A stretch of 64,000 bases of DNA from Protonemura montana (lineage: Eukaryota > Arthropoda > Insecta > Plecoptera > Nemouridae), in assembly GCA_947568835.1 (NCBI GenBank), contig OX387606.1:2666001-2730000 (forward strand), written 5' to 3'. Shown piece by piece: positions 56,301-64,000 of the stretch. The translations under genes were made by a program, and so were the position numbers. Within the stretch, counting starts at the first letter, position 1. The number at the start of each line of letters is the position of its first letter. The notes under the pieces were generated by a model. The model saw only the letters and a list, made by a program, of their open reading frames with translations. It was not told the DNA's origin and ran no database searches.

Positions 56301-57306
56301 ACCAAACCTAAACGATAAAACCAACTACATAATTCATTATAGAAATTTGCAACAATATCTTGACTTGGGATTAAAACTTCTTAAAATTCATCGAGTTCTT
56401 AAATTTAAGCAAAGCTCTTGGTTAAAAGAATATATAGAATTTAACACATCGCAGCGTAAACAGGCGACCAACTCTTTTGAAAAAGATTTCTTCAAGCTAA
56501 TGAACAATGCTGTTTTTGGTAAGACTATGGAAAACCTTCGTAACAGAGTTAACATTGAATTAGTGAACGTAGAAAAGAGGCTATTAAAAGTTGTAGCGGC
56601 TCCTTCGTTTGAGAGTTTCACAATTTTTTCAAATGATCTTGTAGCCGTGCAATCCAAAAAGAAATGTCTCATTCTCAATCGACCAATTTACGCAGGGTTC
56701 GCAATATTAGAGCTAAGCAAGGGATTTGTTTATGATTTCCATTACAACTTTGTAAAGAATAAGTATGGAAATAATGCCACCTTACTTTTCACCGACACCG
56801 ATAGCCTGACATATCATATAAAAACCGAAGATATATATTGCGATATGAAAGCTCATATGAATCTATTCGACACTTCAAATTACCCAAGCACACATCATCT
56901 GTACAGCAATGTCAATATGAAAGTTCCAGGTAAAATGACAGATGAAACCGCTGGTGCTGTCATAAAAGAATTTGTAGGATTGAGGGCTAAGATGTATTCC
57001 ATTTTAGAAGCTAATGGAAAATGTAAGAAAGTAGGAAAAGGAGTTTTGAGATATGTTTTAGAAAAAGTAATTAAACACGATGATTACAAGAAATCGATTT
57101 TTCAAAAAGTGATTCAAAGTGCATCTATGTCTAGCATTCGAAGTTTTAATCATAACTTATATACAATAACTCAACGAAAGATCACACTATCACCATTCGA
57201 CGATAAAAGATATGTATTAGTCGATGGATATCATACACTTGCCCATGGCCATTGTAATATTATTGATATTGATGAACTGGATCGCGATTCAGATGATTGC
57301 AATTAG
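53308..57306 (+). CDS. polB: Protein-primed family B DNA polymerase of a Polinton/adintovirus-like element
   Basis: Replicative polymerase of an integrated animal-virus-like element. The main frame has no ATG near its start; upstream splice signals extend it: exons 53308-53339, 53444-53512, 53592-57306, phases 2 and 2, start ATG at 53308, 1,271 codons before the stop. The N-terminus holds two C2H2-like fingers (CDLCGSTFSRKDNFKKH; CSVCSKFFLIEKKMLTHH). Exonuclease motif I (YADFES, about 54,835), an endonuclease VII-like insert (CSKD...RDHCH...SSCNLN, 55,130-55,230), Exo II (FHNLKNYDSH, about 55,260), Exo III (VKTDVLLLAD, about 55,710), polymerase A (DVNNLYGQAM, about 56,005), B (KLMNNAVFGKTMEN, about 56,490), C (FTDTDS, about 56,790). 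All key residues are present and no internal stop occurs. AT-rich, unlike host exons. A poly(A) signal AATAAA follows at 57,336. Confidence 0.93.
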
Positions 57307-57499
57307 TTAATAAATTAACCAGGTGTTGGCTGTGTAATAAAAAATAAATAAACATGTACATAAATAACTGATTAATTTTGAATTCCTATCACACCTCCTC
57401 ATCCTTTACTGCCATACTACAACTTATTATAATTCATGAATGTTTACTCAGGATCCAAATAAATGGTGTAGTATCTTCTAGTTACCACCAGTCTTCAAT

Positions 57500-58132
57500 A
57501 TGGAAGTGAGGTGGAAGGTACCATTCACTAGTCTTTTAGCTGGAAGTACAGGTTGTGGTAAAACTACATTTGTTAGACGATTTATATCGAATCTAGATGA
57601 AATGACTGATACACACATCAATCAAATCATTTGGTGCTACTCAGAAATGCAAGATTTTCACGATTCCATTACTGATTCTCGCGTTACATTTCACAAAGGT
57701 ATACCGAATATCGATGATTTTAGTGCAGAAAGTGGTGGAAAACTAATAATTATAGATGATATGATGTCAGAAATGGACAACAGAGTAATCGACTTGTTCA
57801 CGAAATATTCACATCACAAAAATATTTCAGTTTTTTTCATTACACAAAATTTATTCCATAAAGGTAAAGGAATGCGAGACGTATCTCTGAATTCTCATTA
57901 TATCGTCTGCTTCCGCAACCCACGAGATCGGAAACAGTTTTCATTTTTAGCTAAGCAAATAAGTCCGCGAAATGTAAAATTTTTGGAAGAAGCCTATGAA
58001 GATGCCACTAAATTACCATACGGATACCTACTTGTTGACTGTCACCAGACAACTGATGAAAATCTACGCATTCGAACATCAATTTTTCCAGACGATGTAA
58101 ACCATTTTGTTTATATTCCTAAATTATTATAA
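57500..58132 (+). CDS. DNA-packaging ATPase (FtsK/HerA, A32-like)
   Basis: Genome-packaging ATPase of Polinton-type and related DNA viruses. 210 aa, usual length for these elements. Walker A GSTGCGKTT at residues 15-23, Walker B LIIIDD at 82-87, and the later FFITQNLFHKGKGMRD block with the conserved Gln typical of the family. The frame is open from start to stop, so the protein could still be functional. It follows the polymerase by about 190 bases and begins a run of five tightly spaced genes. Confidence 0.88.
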   Translation: MEVRWKVPFTSLLAGSTGCGKTTFVRRFISNLDEMTDTHINQIIWCYSEMQDFHDSITDSRVTFHKGIPNIDDFSAESGGKLIIIDDMMSEMDNRVIDLFTKYSHHKNISVFFITQNLFHKGKGMRDVSLNSHYIVCFRNPRDRKQFSFLAKQISPRNVKFLEEAYEDATKLPYGYLLVDCHQTTDENLRIRTSIFPDDVNHFVYIPKLL

Positions 58133-58171
58133 ATAACTGATGATGCGACTCTCTTTTATCATTCTCTCATC

Positions 58172-58498
58172 ATGAGTGCTTCAGTTATCAAAGAAATGGA
58201 CCTCCTTAAGGTTTTAAACAAAAGCGGACCAAAAATGCGCAAAGCCATTTTGAAAGTCGCTGATAGAAATCTAATCAAATCGATATTGGAGTGCATACAA
58301 AACTGTATTTTAGGGAATGTTCCCCTGAAACCTGGTCATAAAAGCCGACTCTCTCGACACAAGCACACGCTCAGAAAATTGATAAAGAAAGGTGATACTT
58401 GGCAGAAAAAAAAGAAAATTCTTCAGAGAGGTGGGTCTCTGATTCCCTTATTGTTGGGACCAATTCTGAGTGGTGTAATTTCGGGATTGATGACATGA
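58172..58498 (+). CDS. Small basic protein with hydrophobic C-terminus (pX-like candidate)
   Basis: 108 aa. Very basic middle (KPGHKSRLSRHKHTLRKLIK) followed by a hydrophobic end starting RGGSLIPLLLGPILSGVISG. Small proteins of this build, next to the ATPase, in Polinton/adintovirus elements have been compared with adenovirus core or membrane-active proteins (from memory). The role is inferred only from build and position. Its stop overlaps the start of the next gene. Confidence 0.6.
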   Translation: MSASVIKEMDLLKVLNKSGPKMRKAILKVADRNLIKSILECIQNCILGNVPLKPGHKSRLSRHKHTLRKLIKKGDTWQKKKKILQRGGSLIPLLLGPILSGVISGLMT

Positions 58499-59391
58499 TG
58501 AATAATTGCAAGAAGATGGTTTTAATTGATCAACAAACACTCGATCGACTTGGTAAGACACCAGTTAATAGTTTACAAGTCAACAAATTTAAAAATACAG
58601 CGTCGACAACAAATCCAATCAAGAACATGATTATCGCTTTGAGAAATGAAATGAAGCAAATTCTTCGAATGAAAAGTATGGATGCCAATGAGAAACTTTC
58701 GCGATATCAAGAAACCTTGCGACGCTATCTACATTTTATTTCTGTATCTTCAAAAATTAACAACAGATCCAGTGAAACATTTCAACCACAATTTGAAGAG
58801 AAATTAATTCCTACAGAGTTTAAGCAAGAGATTATTGATGACCAACAAGAAATGAAACCGTTGAATACATCATCAGATATCTTAGCTGCAAATGTGAATA
58901 GTGAAGACGACGAAAAGTCCGAAGTCGAAGATGATAGCAATTTATTGCAAGTCAAGCTATTACAGTCTGTACCTGAAAAGAAACAAGTTGCTGCAAAAGA
59001 ACTTTATACTCTTCTTTACGACAGCAAACTTATTGACTGGAATAGTTCGACCGGCCTAGTACGAATTAAAAGAAATACTATCGATAACTCAAACATTATT
59101 GATTTAATATCCGATGTTCTGATTAACCGACAAGATTCCAATCCCACGGGTTGGAAAGAATTTTTAACTATTTTGGAAGAACTGAAAATCCCGATGAAAT
59201 ATATATCAAACATTCGTCGTAAAAAATTCATTCGTTCATTTCATAGTGAGGTGGTGAGTTCTCCTACTTCAAGTACAGAGAAAAGAAAGAAACGTAAAAT
59301 TGACGATCAGACACCTTCTCAGGAAGTCACGCATGTAAAGCGTAGAAGTGCTCGTGTGTTGGCTCCAAACTGGAAACGATTTCACTTTTAG
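58495..59391 (+). CDS. Element protein of unknown function
   Basis: 298 aa from the ATG at 58495, which overlaps the previous stop; an earlier in-frame ATG at 58399 lies inside that gene and is less likely. No known fold recognised. Features: N-terminal MVLIDQQTLDRL, a coiled-coil-like stretch (LRNEMKQILRMKSMDANEKL), an acidic segment (NSEDDEKSEVEDDS), a conserved-looking part with SNIIDLISDVLINRQ and NPTGWKEFLTIL, and a highly basic C-terminus (KRKKRKIDD; KRRSARVLAPNWKRF). The charge pattern would suit a nucleic-acid or core protein; this is inference. Confidence 0.75.
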   Translation: MMNNCKKMVLIDQQTLDRLGKTPVNSLQVNKFKNTASTTNPIKNMIIALRNEMKQILRMKSMDANEKLSRYQETLRRYLHFISVSSKINNRSSETFQPQFEEKLIPTEFKQEIIDDQQEMKPLNTSSDILAANVNSEDDEKSEVEDDSNLLQVKLLQSVPEKKQVAAKELYTLLYDSKLIDWNSSTGLVRIKRNTIDNSNIIDLISDVLINRQDSNPTGWKEFLTILEELKIPMKYISNIRRKKFIRSFHSEVVSSPTSSTEKRKKRKIDDQTPSQEVTHVKRRSARVLAPNWKRFHF

Positions 59392-59399
59392 CAGCTGTC

Positions 59400-60488
59400 A
59401 TGAACGCTAAATCAAGAAAAATATTGCAGAAAATATACTTTGACCCATCACACCCTGCAGGATTTTCAACAACAGGTCAATTATGGAAGGCAGCTGAGAA
59501 GAAAATACCTAAGATGCTCGTGCAGCAGTGGCTAGAATCTCAAGACGCGTACACATTACATCGTCCATTGAGGAAACGTTTCGAAAGAAATAGATATATT
59601 GTTAACTATATTGATGATGTTTGGCAGTCAGACTTGTGTGATCTTCAATCTCTTAGTAAATATAATGATAATTATAAATATTTGTTGACTGTAATTGACA
59701 TTTTCAGTAAATTTGCATGGGCGATACCTTTGCACAATAAAACAAGTTTGGAAGTAATAAGAGGTTTCCAGGAAATATTTAAGTCCTCCAATCGTAAACC
59801 CACAAATTTAAATATGGACAAGGGCAAGGAATTCAAAAATAAAAAATTTCAAGCGTTTCTAACAGCGAGGAACATTAATTATTACTATGCTACAAATCCG
59901 GATATCAAAGCAGCTGTTGTTGAACGGTTTAATAAAACATTAAAAACTAAGTTGTGGCGATATTTTACCTATTCATCATCTTATCGTTACATTGAGGTTC
60001 TTCCCGATCTTCTTCAAGCATATAATAACACTGTTCACCAGACAATAAAAATCGCACCAGTTCATGTGACGATTGATAACATGCTACAAGTATGGCGAAC
60101 GCTAAACGATCGAGTTCCCTTCAAAAAATTAAAAAAGGATAAGTTCTCAGTTGGTGATCATGTACGAATTTCTAAAGAGAAAGAGCAGTTCGAGAAAGGT
60201 TTCGAAAGAAATTGGACGGACGAGATATTTATTATTTCGGAAGTTCTTCCAAGACGTCATTTAACTGTTTATAGAATAGAAGATTTAAGTAATACACCTA
60301 TCGATGGAACTTTTTACGAAATCGAGTTAAAACGAGTACAAATTCGAAAATCTACTGAATTTAAAATCGATAAAATCATCGCCACGAAGGGGAAGGGACG
60401 CAGTTCGAAAGTATTGGTCAAGTGGTACGGATACCCATCATCTCAAAATTCTTGGGTTAAGAAATCAGAAATTATTAATTTAAAATGA
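59400..60488 (+). CDS. int: Retrovirus-like integrase with chromodomain (DD35E)
   Basis: Enzyme that inserts the element's DNA into the genome. 362 aa. The catalytic triad is visible: D78 (VWQSDLCDL), D140 (LNMDKGKEF) and E175 (AAVVERFNKTLK), spacing DD35E. The N-terminus (FDPSHPAGFSTTGQLWKAA, QQWLESQDAYTLHRPLRK) matches integrases of Polinton-type elements. The C-terminus is a chromodomain (KVLVKWYGYPSSQNSWVKK, about 335-355), expected to guide insertion to marked chromatin. Open throughout. The start lies 8 bases after the preceding stop; the stop overlaps the next ATG. Confidence 0.92.
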   Translation: MNAKSRKILQKIYFDPSHPAGFSTTGQLWKAAEKKIPKMLVQQWLESQDAYTLHRPLRKRFERNRYIVNYIDDVWQSDLCDLQSLSKYNDNYKYLLTVIDIFSKFAWAIPLHNKTSLEVIRGFQEIFKSSNRKPTNLNMDKGKEFKNKKFQAFLTARNINYYYATNPDIKAAVVERFNKTLKTKLWRYFTYSSSYRYIEVLPDLLQAYNNTVHQTIKIAPVHVTIDNMLQVWRTLNDRVPFKKLKKDKFSVGDHVRISKEKEQFEKGFERNWTDEIFIISEVLPRRHLTVYRIEDLSNTPIDGTFYEIELKRVQIRKSTEFKIDKIIATKGKGRSSKVLVKWYGYPSSQNSWVKKSEIINLK

Positions 60489-61216
60489 TTCAAAGTAGCA
60501 AAGAATTTTATTTAACCCTTTTGAGCAATAGTTCGGCGTCTTACTATCCGAAGAATACGGCAACTCGCTTTGTGACTCAATTACCACAACGCATAGAATT
60601 ACAAGATGATATGGAATGTGCTTTATTTGAAATCCATTATCCTTTCATTAATAACGTATTGATAAATGCAAATAAAGTGACCTACAGTGTAAAAACAGCT
60701 GATAAAGAAGATGTCATAACCAAGACGATTGAAATTCAGCCTGGCTTCTATAATTCTGTGTCAGCAATTCATCACGCAGTAAATAGTGTCCTCGCAAACG
60801 TGACGGGAGACCTAAAGATTTTACTTACCGAAGCTAATTCATTCACGAGAGTAGATATTGCAGAAGATAGTATGATTAAATCTGTAGTGTTATCTGACAA
60901 TCTAGGATTACAATTGGGATTCGAACCCGGTATGAATATTGTTGCTGATAAAACGTCTCCACACAAATCCCGCTTGAATGTAGGGTTTCAAAAGCAGCTT
61001 CTTGTTTATTGTGATGTTATTGAATCACACGTAGTGGGCGATATATTTGCGCCACTCGCACGAATGATTAGCATAGATACTCTCTGGTACAAGGAAAAAT
61101 ATGGAAGAAATCATTCACAGTCTTTCAATCCACCAATGTATTTTCCGGTAGCTAAACGAGAGTTTTCATCGATTACTACCCATACAGCACACGGACATTG
61201 TATGGACATACCATAA
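60485..61216 (+). CDS. Element virion-protein candidate, C-terminally truncated
   Basis: 243 aa starting in an ATGA overlap with the integrase stop. It begins FYLTLLSNSSASYYPKNTAT, FVTQLPQRIELQDDMECALF, EIHYPF, a pattern common in proteins of animal Polinton-like elements, and later has LLVYCDVIESHVVGDIFAPL and PPMYFPVAKREFSSI. Relatives as I recall run on for some tens of residues after that block; here the frame passes into a repeat tract (about 61,180 on) and ends TAHGHCMDIP. So the natural end seems lost. Beta-rich look; a structural role is inferred only. Confidence 0.65.
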   Translation: MIQSSKEFYLTLLSNSSASYYPKNTATRFVTQLPQRIELQDDMECALFEIHYPFINNVLINANKVTYSVKTADKEDVITKTIEIQPGFYNSVSAIHHAVNSVLANVTGDLKILLTEANSFTRVDIAEDSMIKSVVLSDNLGLQLGFEPGMNIVADKTSPHKSRLNVGFQKQLLVYCDVIESHVVGDIFAPLARMISIDTLWYKEKYGRNHSQSFNPPMYFPVAKREFSSITTHTAHGHCMDIP

Positions 61217-61445
61217 ACATCCCGTCGGGACATAAGGGATATTCGTTTTATATAAATTGGACGTTGTAGGGATGTACGTGGCAAGTACTTATGTCTCACT
61301 TTTTTACATCCCCTGTACGTCCCAGGAATAATCCACCGGATGTCGCAGGTATATACCAGGGATTTTCTTATATATATGCCACGGACGTGCCTTGGAGGTT
61401 CCAAGGGATGTACCACATATATCGTCGGGATATTGTCTGCATATC
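61175..61445. repeat. Degenerate GGGAYRTAC-type repeat tract
   Basis: Many short variants on both strands: CGGGACATAAGGGATATTC, GTAGGGATGTACGTGG, ACATCCCCTGTACGTCCC, CCAAGGGATGTACC, CGTCGGGATATTG. It overlaps the end of the last element ORF. Open frames here are not recognisable proteins. Confidence 0.55.
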
Positions 61446-61689
61446 GATTTTATGGGATTTAATGAGTTATTTAAAAAAAACTAAAAATTCTGTTGCATAT
61501 TTATTATTGTATTGCAGTGTACAAAATTCGACCTACAGATTGGTCATAAAATGGGGTAATCAAGTGGATGCTATGCTAAACATCACGTTAGAGGCAACAT
61601 GGAAAATCTCTTGTCTAGGCAATATAGTAACTAATGTTAATGATAAGATTCTCCTTAAGTTTCTAATTCTTCGTTCTGAAGATAAGGAC

Positions 61690-62300
61690 ATTTCACATAA
61701 TAATATTGAAAGAAAATGGGAAGCAGCCACACACAAAATATCTTCCCTCATAGGCTCAAACCAATCACAGCCATCATCGGCATTGGTAACACATGTTTGG
61801 CAAAAATAATTATAATTGCTGTTTAAGCCAACGGTAGGTTGAAAAATGACATCTTTTCTGCCAACTAATATGTCTTTACGGAAAGATGATATGAAACAGA
61901 TATACATACATTTTTCACGTCTTGATATTGATAGAATATCGGTATCTGACAACGGTTGATATCATCCACGCAAAGTCTTAATATTGAGAGAAAATTGAAA
62001 AACAGTATCTCTCGTACCTCACAGCCATCGTCGGTATTGGTAACTTCACACACCCAAGCATACAAAGAAAAATGAGTAACTCTCATCCCGGACTGGCATC
62101 AATGGCTTGATTAGCAACTAGTTACGATTCAGAACCAAAATAAAGTGAAAATAAAATCTCTCTTACCTAACTGCCATCATTGGCTTGATAATAATGGTTA
62201 CGATACAAAACCAAATGTAGGTTGGAAAAGGAAATCTCTCCTTCCTCAACGCCATCATTAGCTTGGTAACTATGGTCATGAAATATAACTAATTTGCACT
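61690..62300. repeat. Diverged tandem repeat downstream of the element
   Basis: Five or so loose copies of a unit with (T/A)CTCTC(T/G)TACCT, GCCATCATTGGC, TTGGTAAC and AACCAAATGTAGGTTG-like parts. No gene seen. The rest up to 62,637 is AT-rich without features. Confidence 0.5.
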
Positions 62301-62637
62301 TGATCATTAATACTATCTTTGTCTACCACTGGGCAGATAATTGACGATCACAATAAAGATTTTTACAGAATATATGATCATTGGAAACTGTATCTAAGAA
62401 ATATACTGCAAGAACTGCATTTATAAATACAACACTCGTAAAAGACAAAAATTTACAGGACACTTAAACTTGAGCTTAACTTAAATATGAGTGATGAAAT
62501 TGTGTTGGCTGGTTGTGAAAGTTCAGTTTAATCCGTAATTTGGGAGTTTTCAGGCCTGAAAATGCATCACAAATAAATTACTGTTTTTGATAACTTATAA
62601 CAACACCAAGCCATACATTATATACAAATATATTTAC

Positions 62638-63840
62638 TTACAAAATATTAGTAGCACGCAAAAGCCGCTCCTTGGATCTAACCAACCAACATTGGATGGC
62701 CCCCTCTATCTCCTTCTCGCTGGCAGTTTCGTTGAGTTTTAGTACAGCTTCTGAAATTGGAGTAATTTATAAGCGGTTTTATTATTAATCGGGCCGATCA
62801 TTCTGATGAGAATCCAAATGTAATAATTGAGCAAAGACCAATGCTTTTACATTATACATACGTTTGATGACTTTAGCAAGAGTCAGCTTGCTAAAAGAAT
62901 TTTTCTTTTTCTTTCCTAGCCAACTGTAACTGACAGCTACATCTGATGTAACCACACGCTCCATAATGCGAGCAACGCTGTTCTTGACAGAACATCCCCC
63001 CACTCGAGAAAGCTCGTTTATCTAAAAAAAAAAATTATTTATTACAATTAATTTGGTATGTTGTTATTGAGTTTTTTTGCTTTGAAACAGTACTACACCA
63101 CCAGTTCATTCAGATTTTTTACATACCAGGCCCAAAAAAATATCAATTTTCTCCAGTTTCTTTTCCAGGATGTCTAAACTATTCAGAGACTTGACAGGTA
63201 AAAGCAGCTCAACAAGTAGGTTTGTCCTAGCTGGTGCCTCAGTGTTGGCAGACTTGCTGCTAGCAGCCAATAGCAGATCAACGCCTGCTCGGAGCTGCTG
63301 AAGTTCGACCTTCTGCCGGGTCAGCAGACGAATTACTTCCGATTCAAAGCCTGCAAAAAAGGCATTAATAATAGTTCACAAAAAAAGAGATAGTAAACTT
63401 AAGCTGAGAAAAGGCTAATTTATTCAGCTTACATTCACGCCTGCGAGAAGGTGGAGAGTGAGGTGGCGGCCGGCTAGGTGTATCTCGATCACGTGTCGAT
63501 GGAACAGTTCTGTCTTTACCAGACTGCGAATACGCTATTCTCCGGGGCTGCGACATAGAGATCTGTTTCCGAGGCTGCGTCGAGGGAGAATGTTCCTGCG
63601 GCTGTGCTACGGGGGAGTCTTGAGGCAGTGACATAGGGGAGAGCGGTGAAAAAGGGGGGAGATCTTGCAGCTGTGCTGTCAGCGATGATGCACCTTGCAT
63701 TGTGGCTTTCTTATTTTTTTTCTTAGGTGGTGCTGGAAATTCATCATCGGAACTCATTTCACTGGAGTCACTGAAGTCTGTCGTCAGACGGGAATAGGTA
63801 GTTCCTTTTTCTGCTTTCAGCTGTGCAGTTGCCAAGTCAG
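62638..63840 (-). CDS. DUF4806-domain protein, 3' part of gene
   Basis: Function unknown; DUF4806 proteins are multi-copy in arthropods, some linked to transposons. Exons from the inner edge outward: 63433-63840, 63127-63350, 62862-63021, 62638-62750; phases 1, 0, 1 agree; stop TAA at 62638-62640. The incoming phase (1) at 63840 shows at least one further 5' exon beyond or near the window edge. Exon 63433-63840 encodes a low-complexity Ser/Pro/Gln region (SSDDEFPAPPKKKNKKA, repeated QPxxxPS-like units). Then a helical segment (LLTRQKVELQQLRAGVDLLL) and the DUF4806 core: VELLLPVKSLNSLDILEKKL, INELSRVGGCSVKNSVARIM, VSYSWLGKKKK, FSKLTLAKVIK, WLVRSKERLLRA. A short poly-Lys/Asn run sits in the core. 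257 complete codons visible. Confidence 0.85.
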
Positions 63841-64000
63841 CTAAAAAATGAGAGCAAAAATCACTTGTTTGTCGGCACCCTATGAATGTAACAAATTGCC
63901 ATGCACATTTAAATTTAAATGTGGACATCAACCATGGCCAAATCAACAAAATGCATATGAAATTCACAAGTGTGAATCAACAAAAATGCCATGCAACGCG

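Larger units (their letters stand above)
53308..61216 (+). mobile_element. Endogenous Polinton/adintovirus-like element
   Basis: Six co-oriented genes (polymerase, ATPase, small protein, unknown, integrase, last ORF) with start/stop overlaps, low GC and no frameshift in the enzymes mark one integrated DNA-virus-like element. Polymerase plus integrase plus packaging ATPase is the hallmark set of Polinton/Maverick and adintovirus elements. I see no major capsid (double jelly-roll) or protease frame within the window, no terminal inverted repeats and no target duplication, so it is probably incomplete at one or both ends. Confidence 0.85.

Noticed and set aside
61291..61809. 172-codon plus-strand ORF after the virus-like element
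   Set aside because: The first half is the GGGAYRTAC repeat tract and the rest matches nothing I know; not conserved-looking.

Overview
The window is nuclear DNA of an arthropod, most likely an insect. Reasons: multi-exon genes with GT-AG introns, a sugar-type chemosensory gustatory receptor, a two-CRD hemolymph lectin of the immulectin type, a DUF4806 gene, and dense SINE, LINE and MITE debris. I could not place it closer than that. Coding exons of host genes are GC-rich (by eye 55-60%) against AT-rich introns.

Layout. 1-3.2 kb is a 78-bp minisatellite with a 1,313-bp higher-order repeat. 3.2-4.8 kb holds a possible 3' end of an unknown plus-strand gene and a 5S-derived SINE. 5.2-26.1 kb is a complete 20-exon minus-strand gene for the DHX9/maleless RNA helicase (1,236 aa reconstructed); every junction keeps the frame. 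Its introns are packed with minisatellites (9, 15, 52 and 114 bp units), SINEs and a long-armed MITE. 26.5-32.4 kb has a LINE 3' end, the 3' exons of an unrecognised minus-strand gene, and a GC-rich 45-bp minisatellite. 32.4-40.6 kb has no convincing intact gene, only repeats and a broken transposon-associated ORF. 40.7-43.1 kb is a three-exon, two-domain C-type lectin (minus). 43.8-44.2 kb is a LINE remnant. 44.7-51.6 kb is an eight-exon gustatory receptor of 443 aa (plus). 53.3-61.2 kb is an AT-rich integrated virus-like element of the Polinton/adintovirus kind: protein-primed DNA polymerase B, packaging ATPase, a small basic/hydrophobic protein, an unknown protein, a DD35E integrase with chromodomain, and a truncated last ORF, all on the plus strand with start/stop overlaps. 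62.6 kb to the right edge is the 3' part of a DUF4806 gene (minus).

The most unusual signals are: (1) the virus-like element, with a polymerase gene that seems to carry two short 5' introns, no visible major capsid or protease gene, and a last ORF broken into a repeat tract; (2) a 5S rRNA-derived SINE family whose internal Pol III promoter block is tandemly multiplied 3-4 times; (3) head-to-head palindromic tRNA-derived SINE dimers bounded by 12-bp target duplications, implying they move as hairpin units; (4) minisatellites that visibly grew out of transposon pieces (a 15-bp array from the SINE, a 47-bp array from a MITE end); (5) an intron of the helicase gene that is tandem repeat almost from splice site to splice site.
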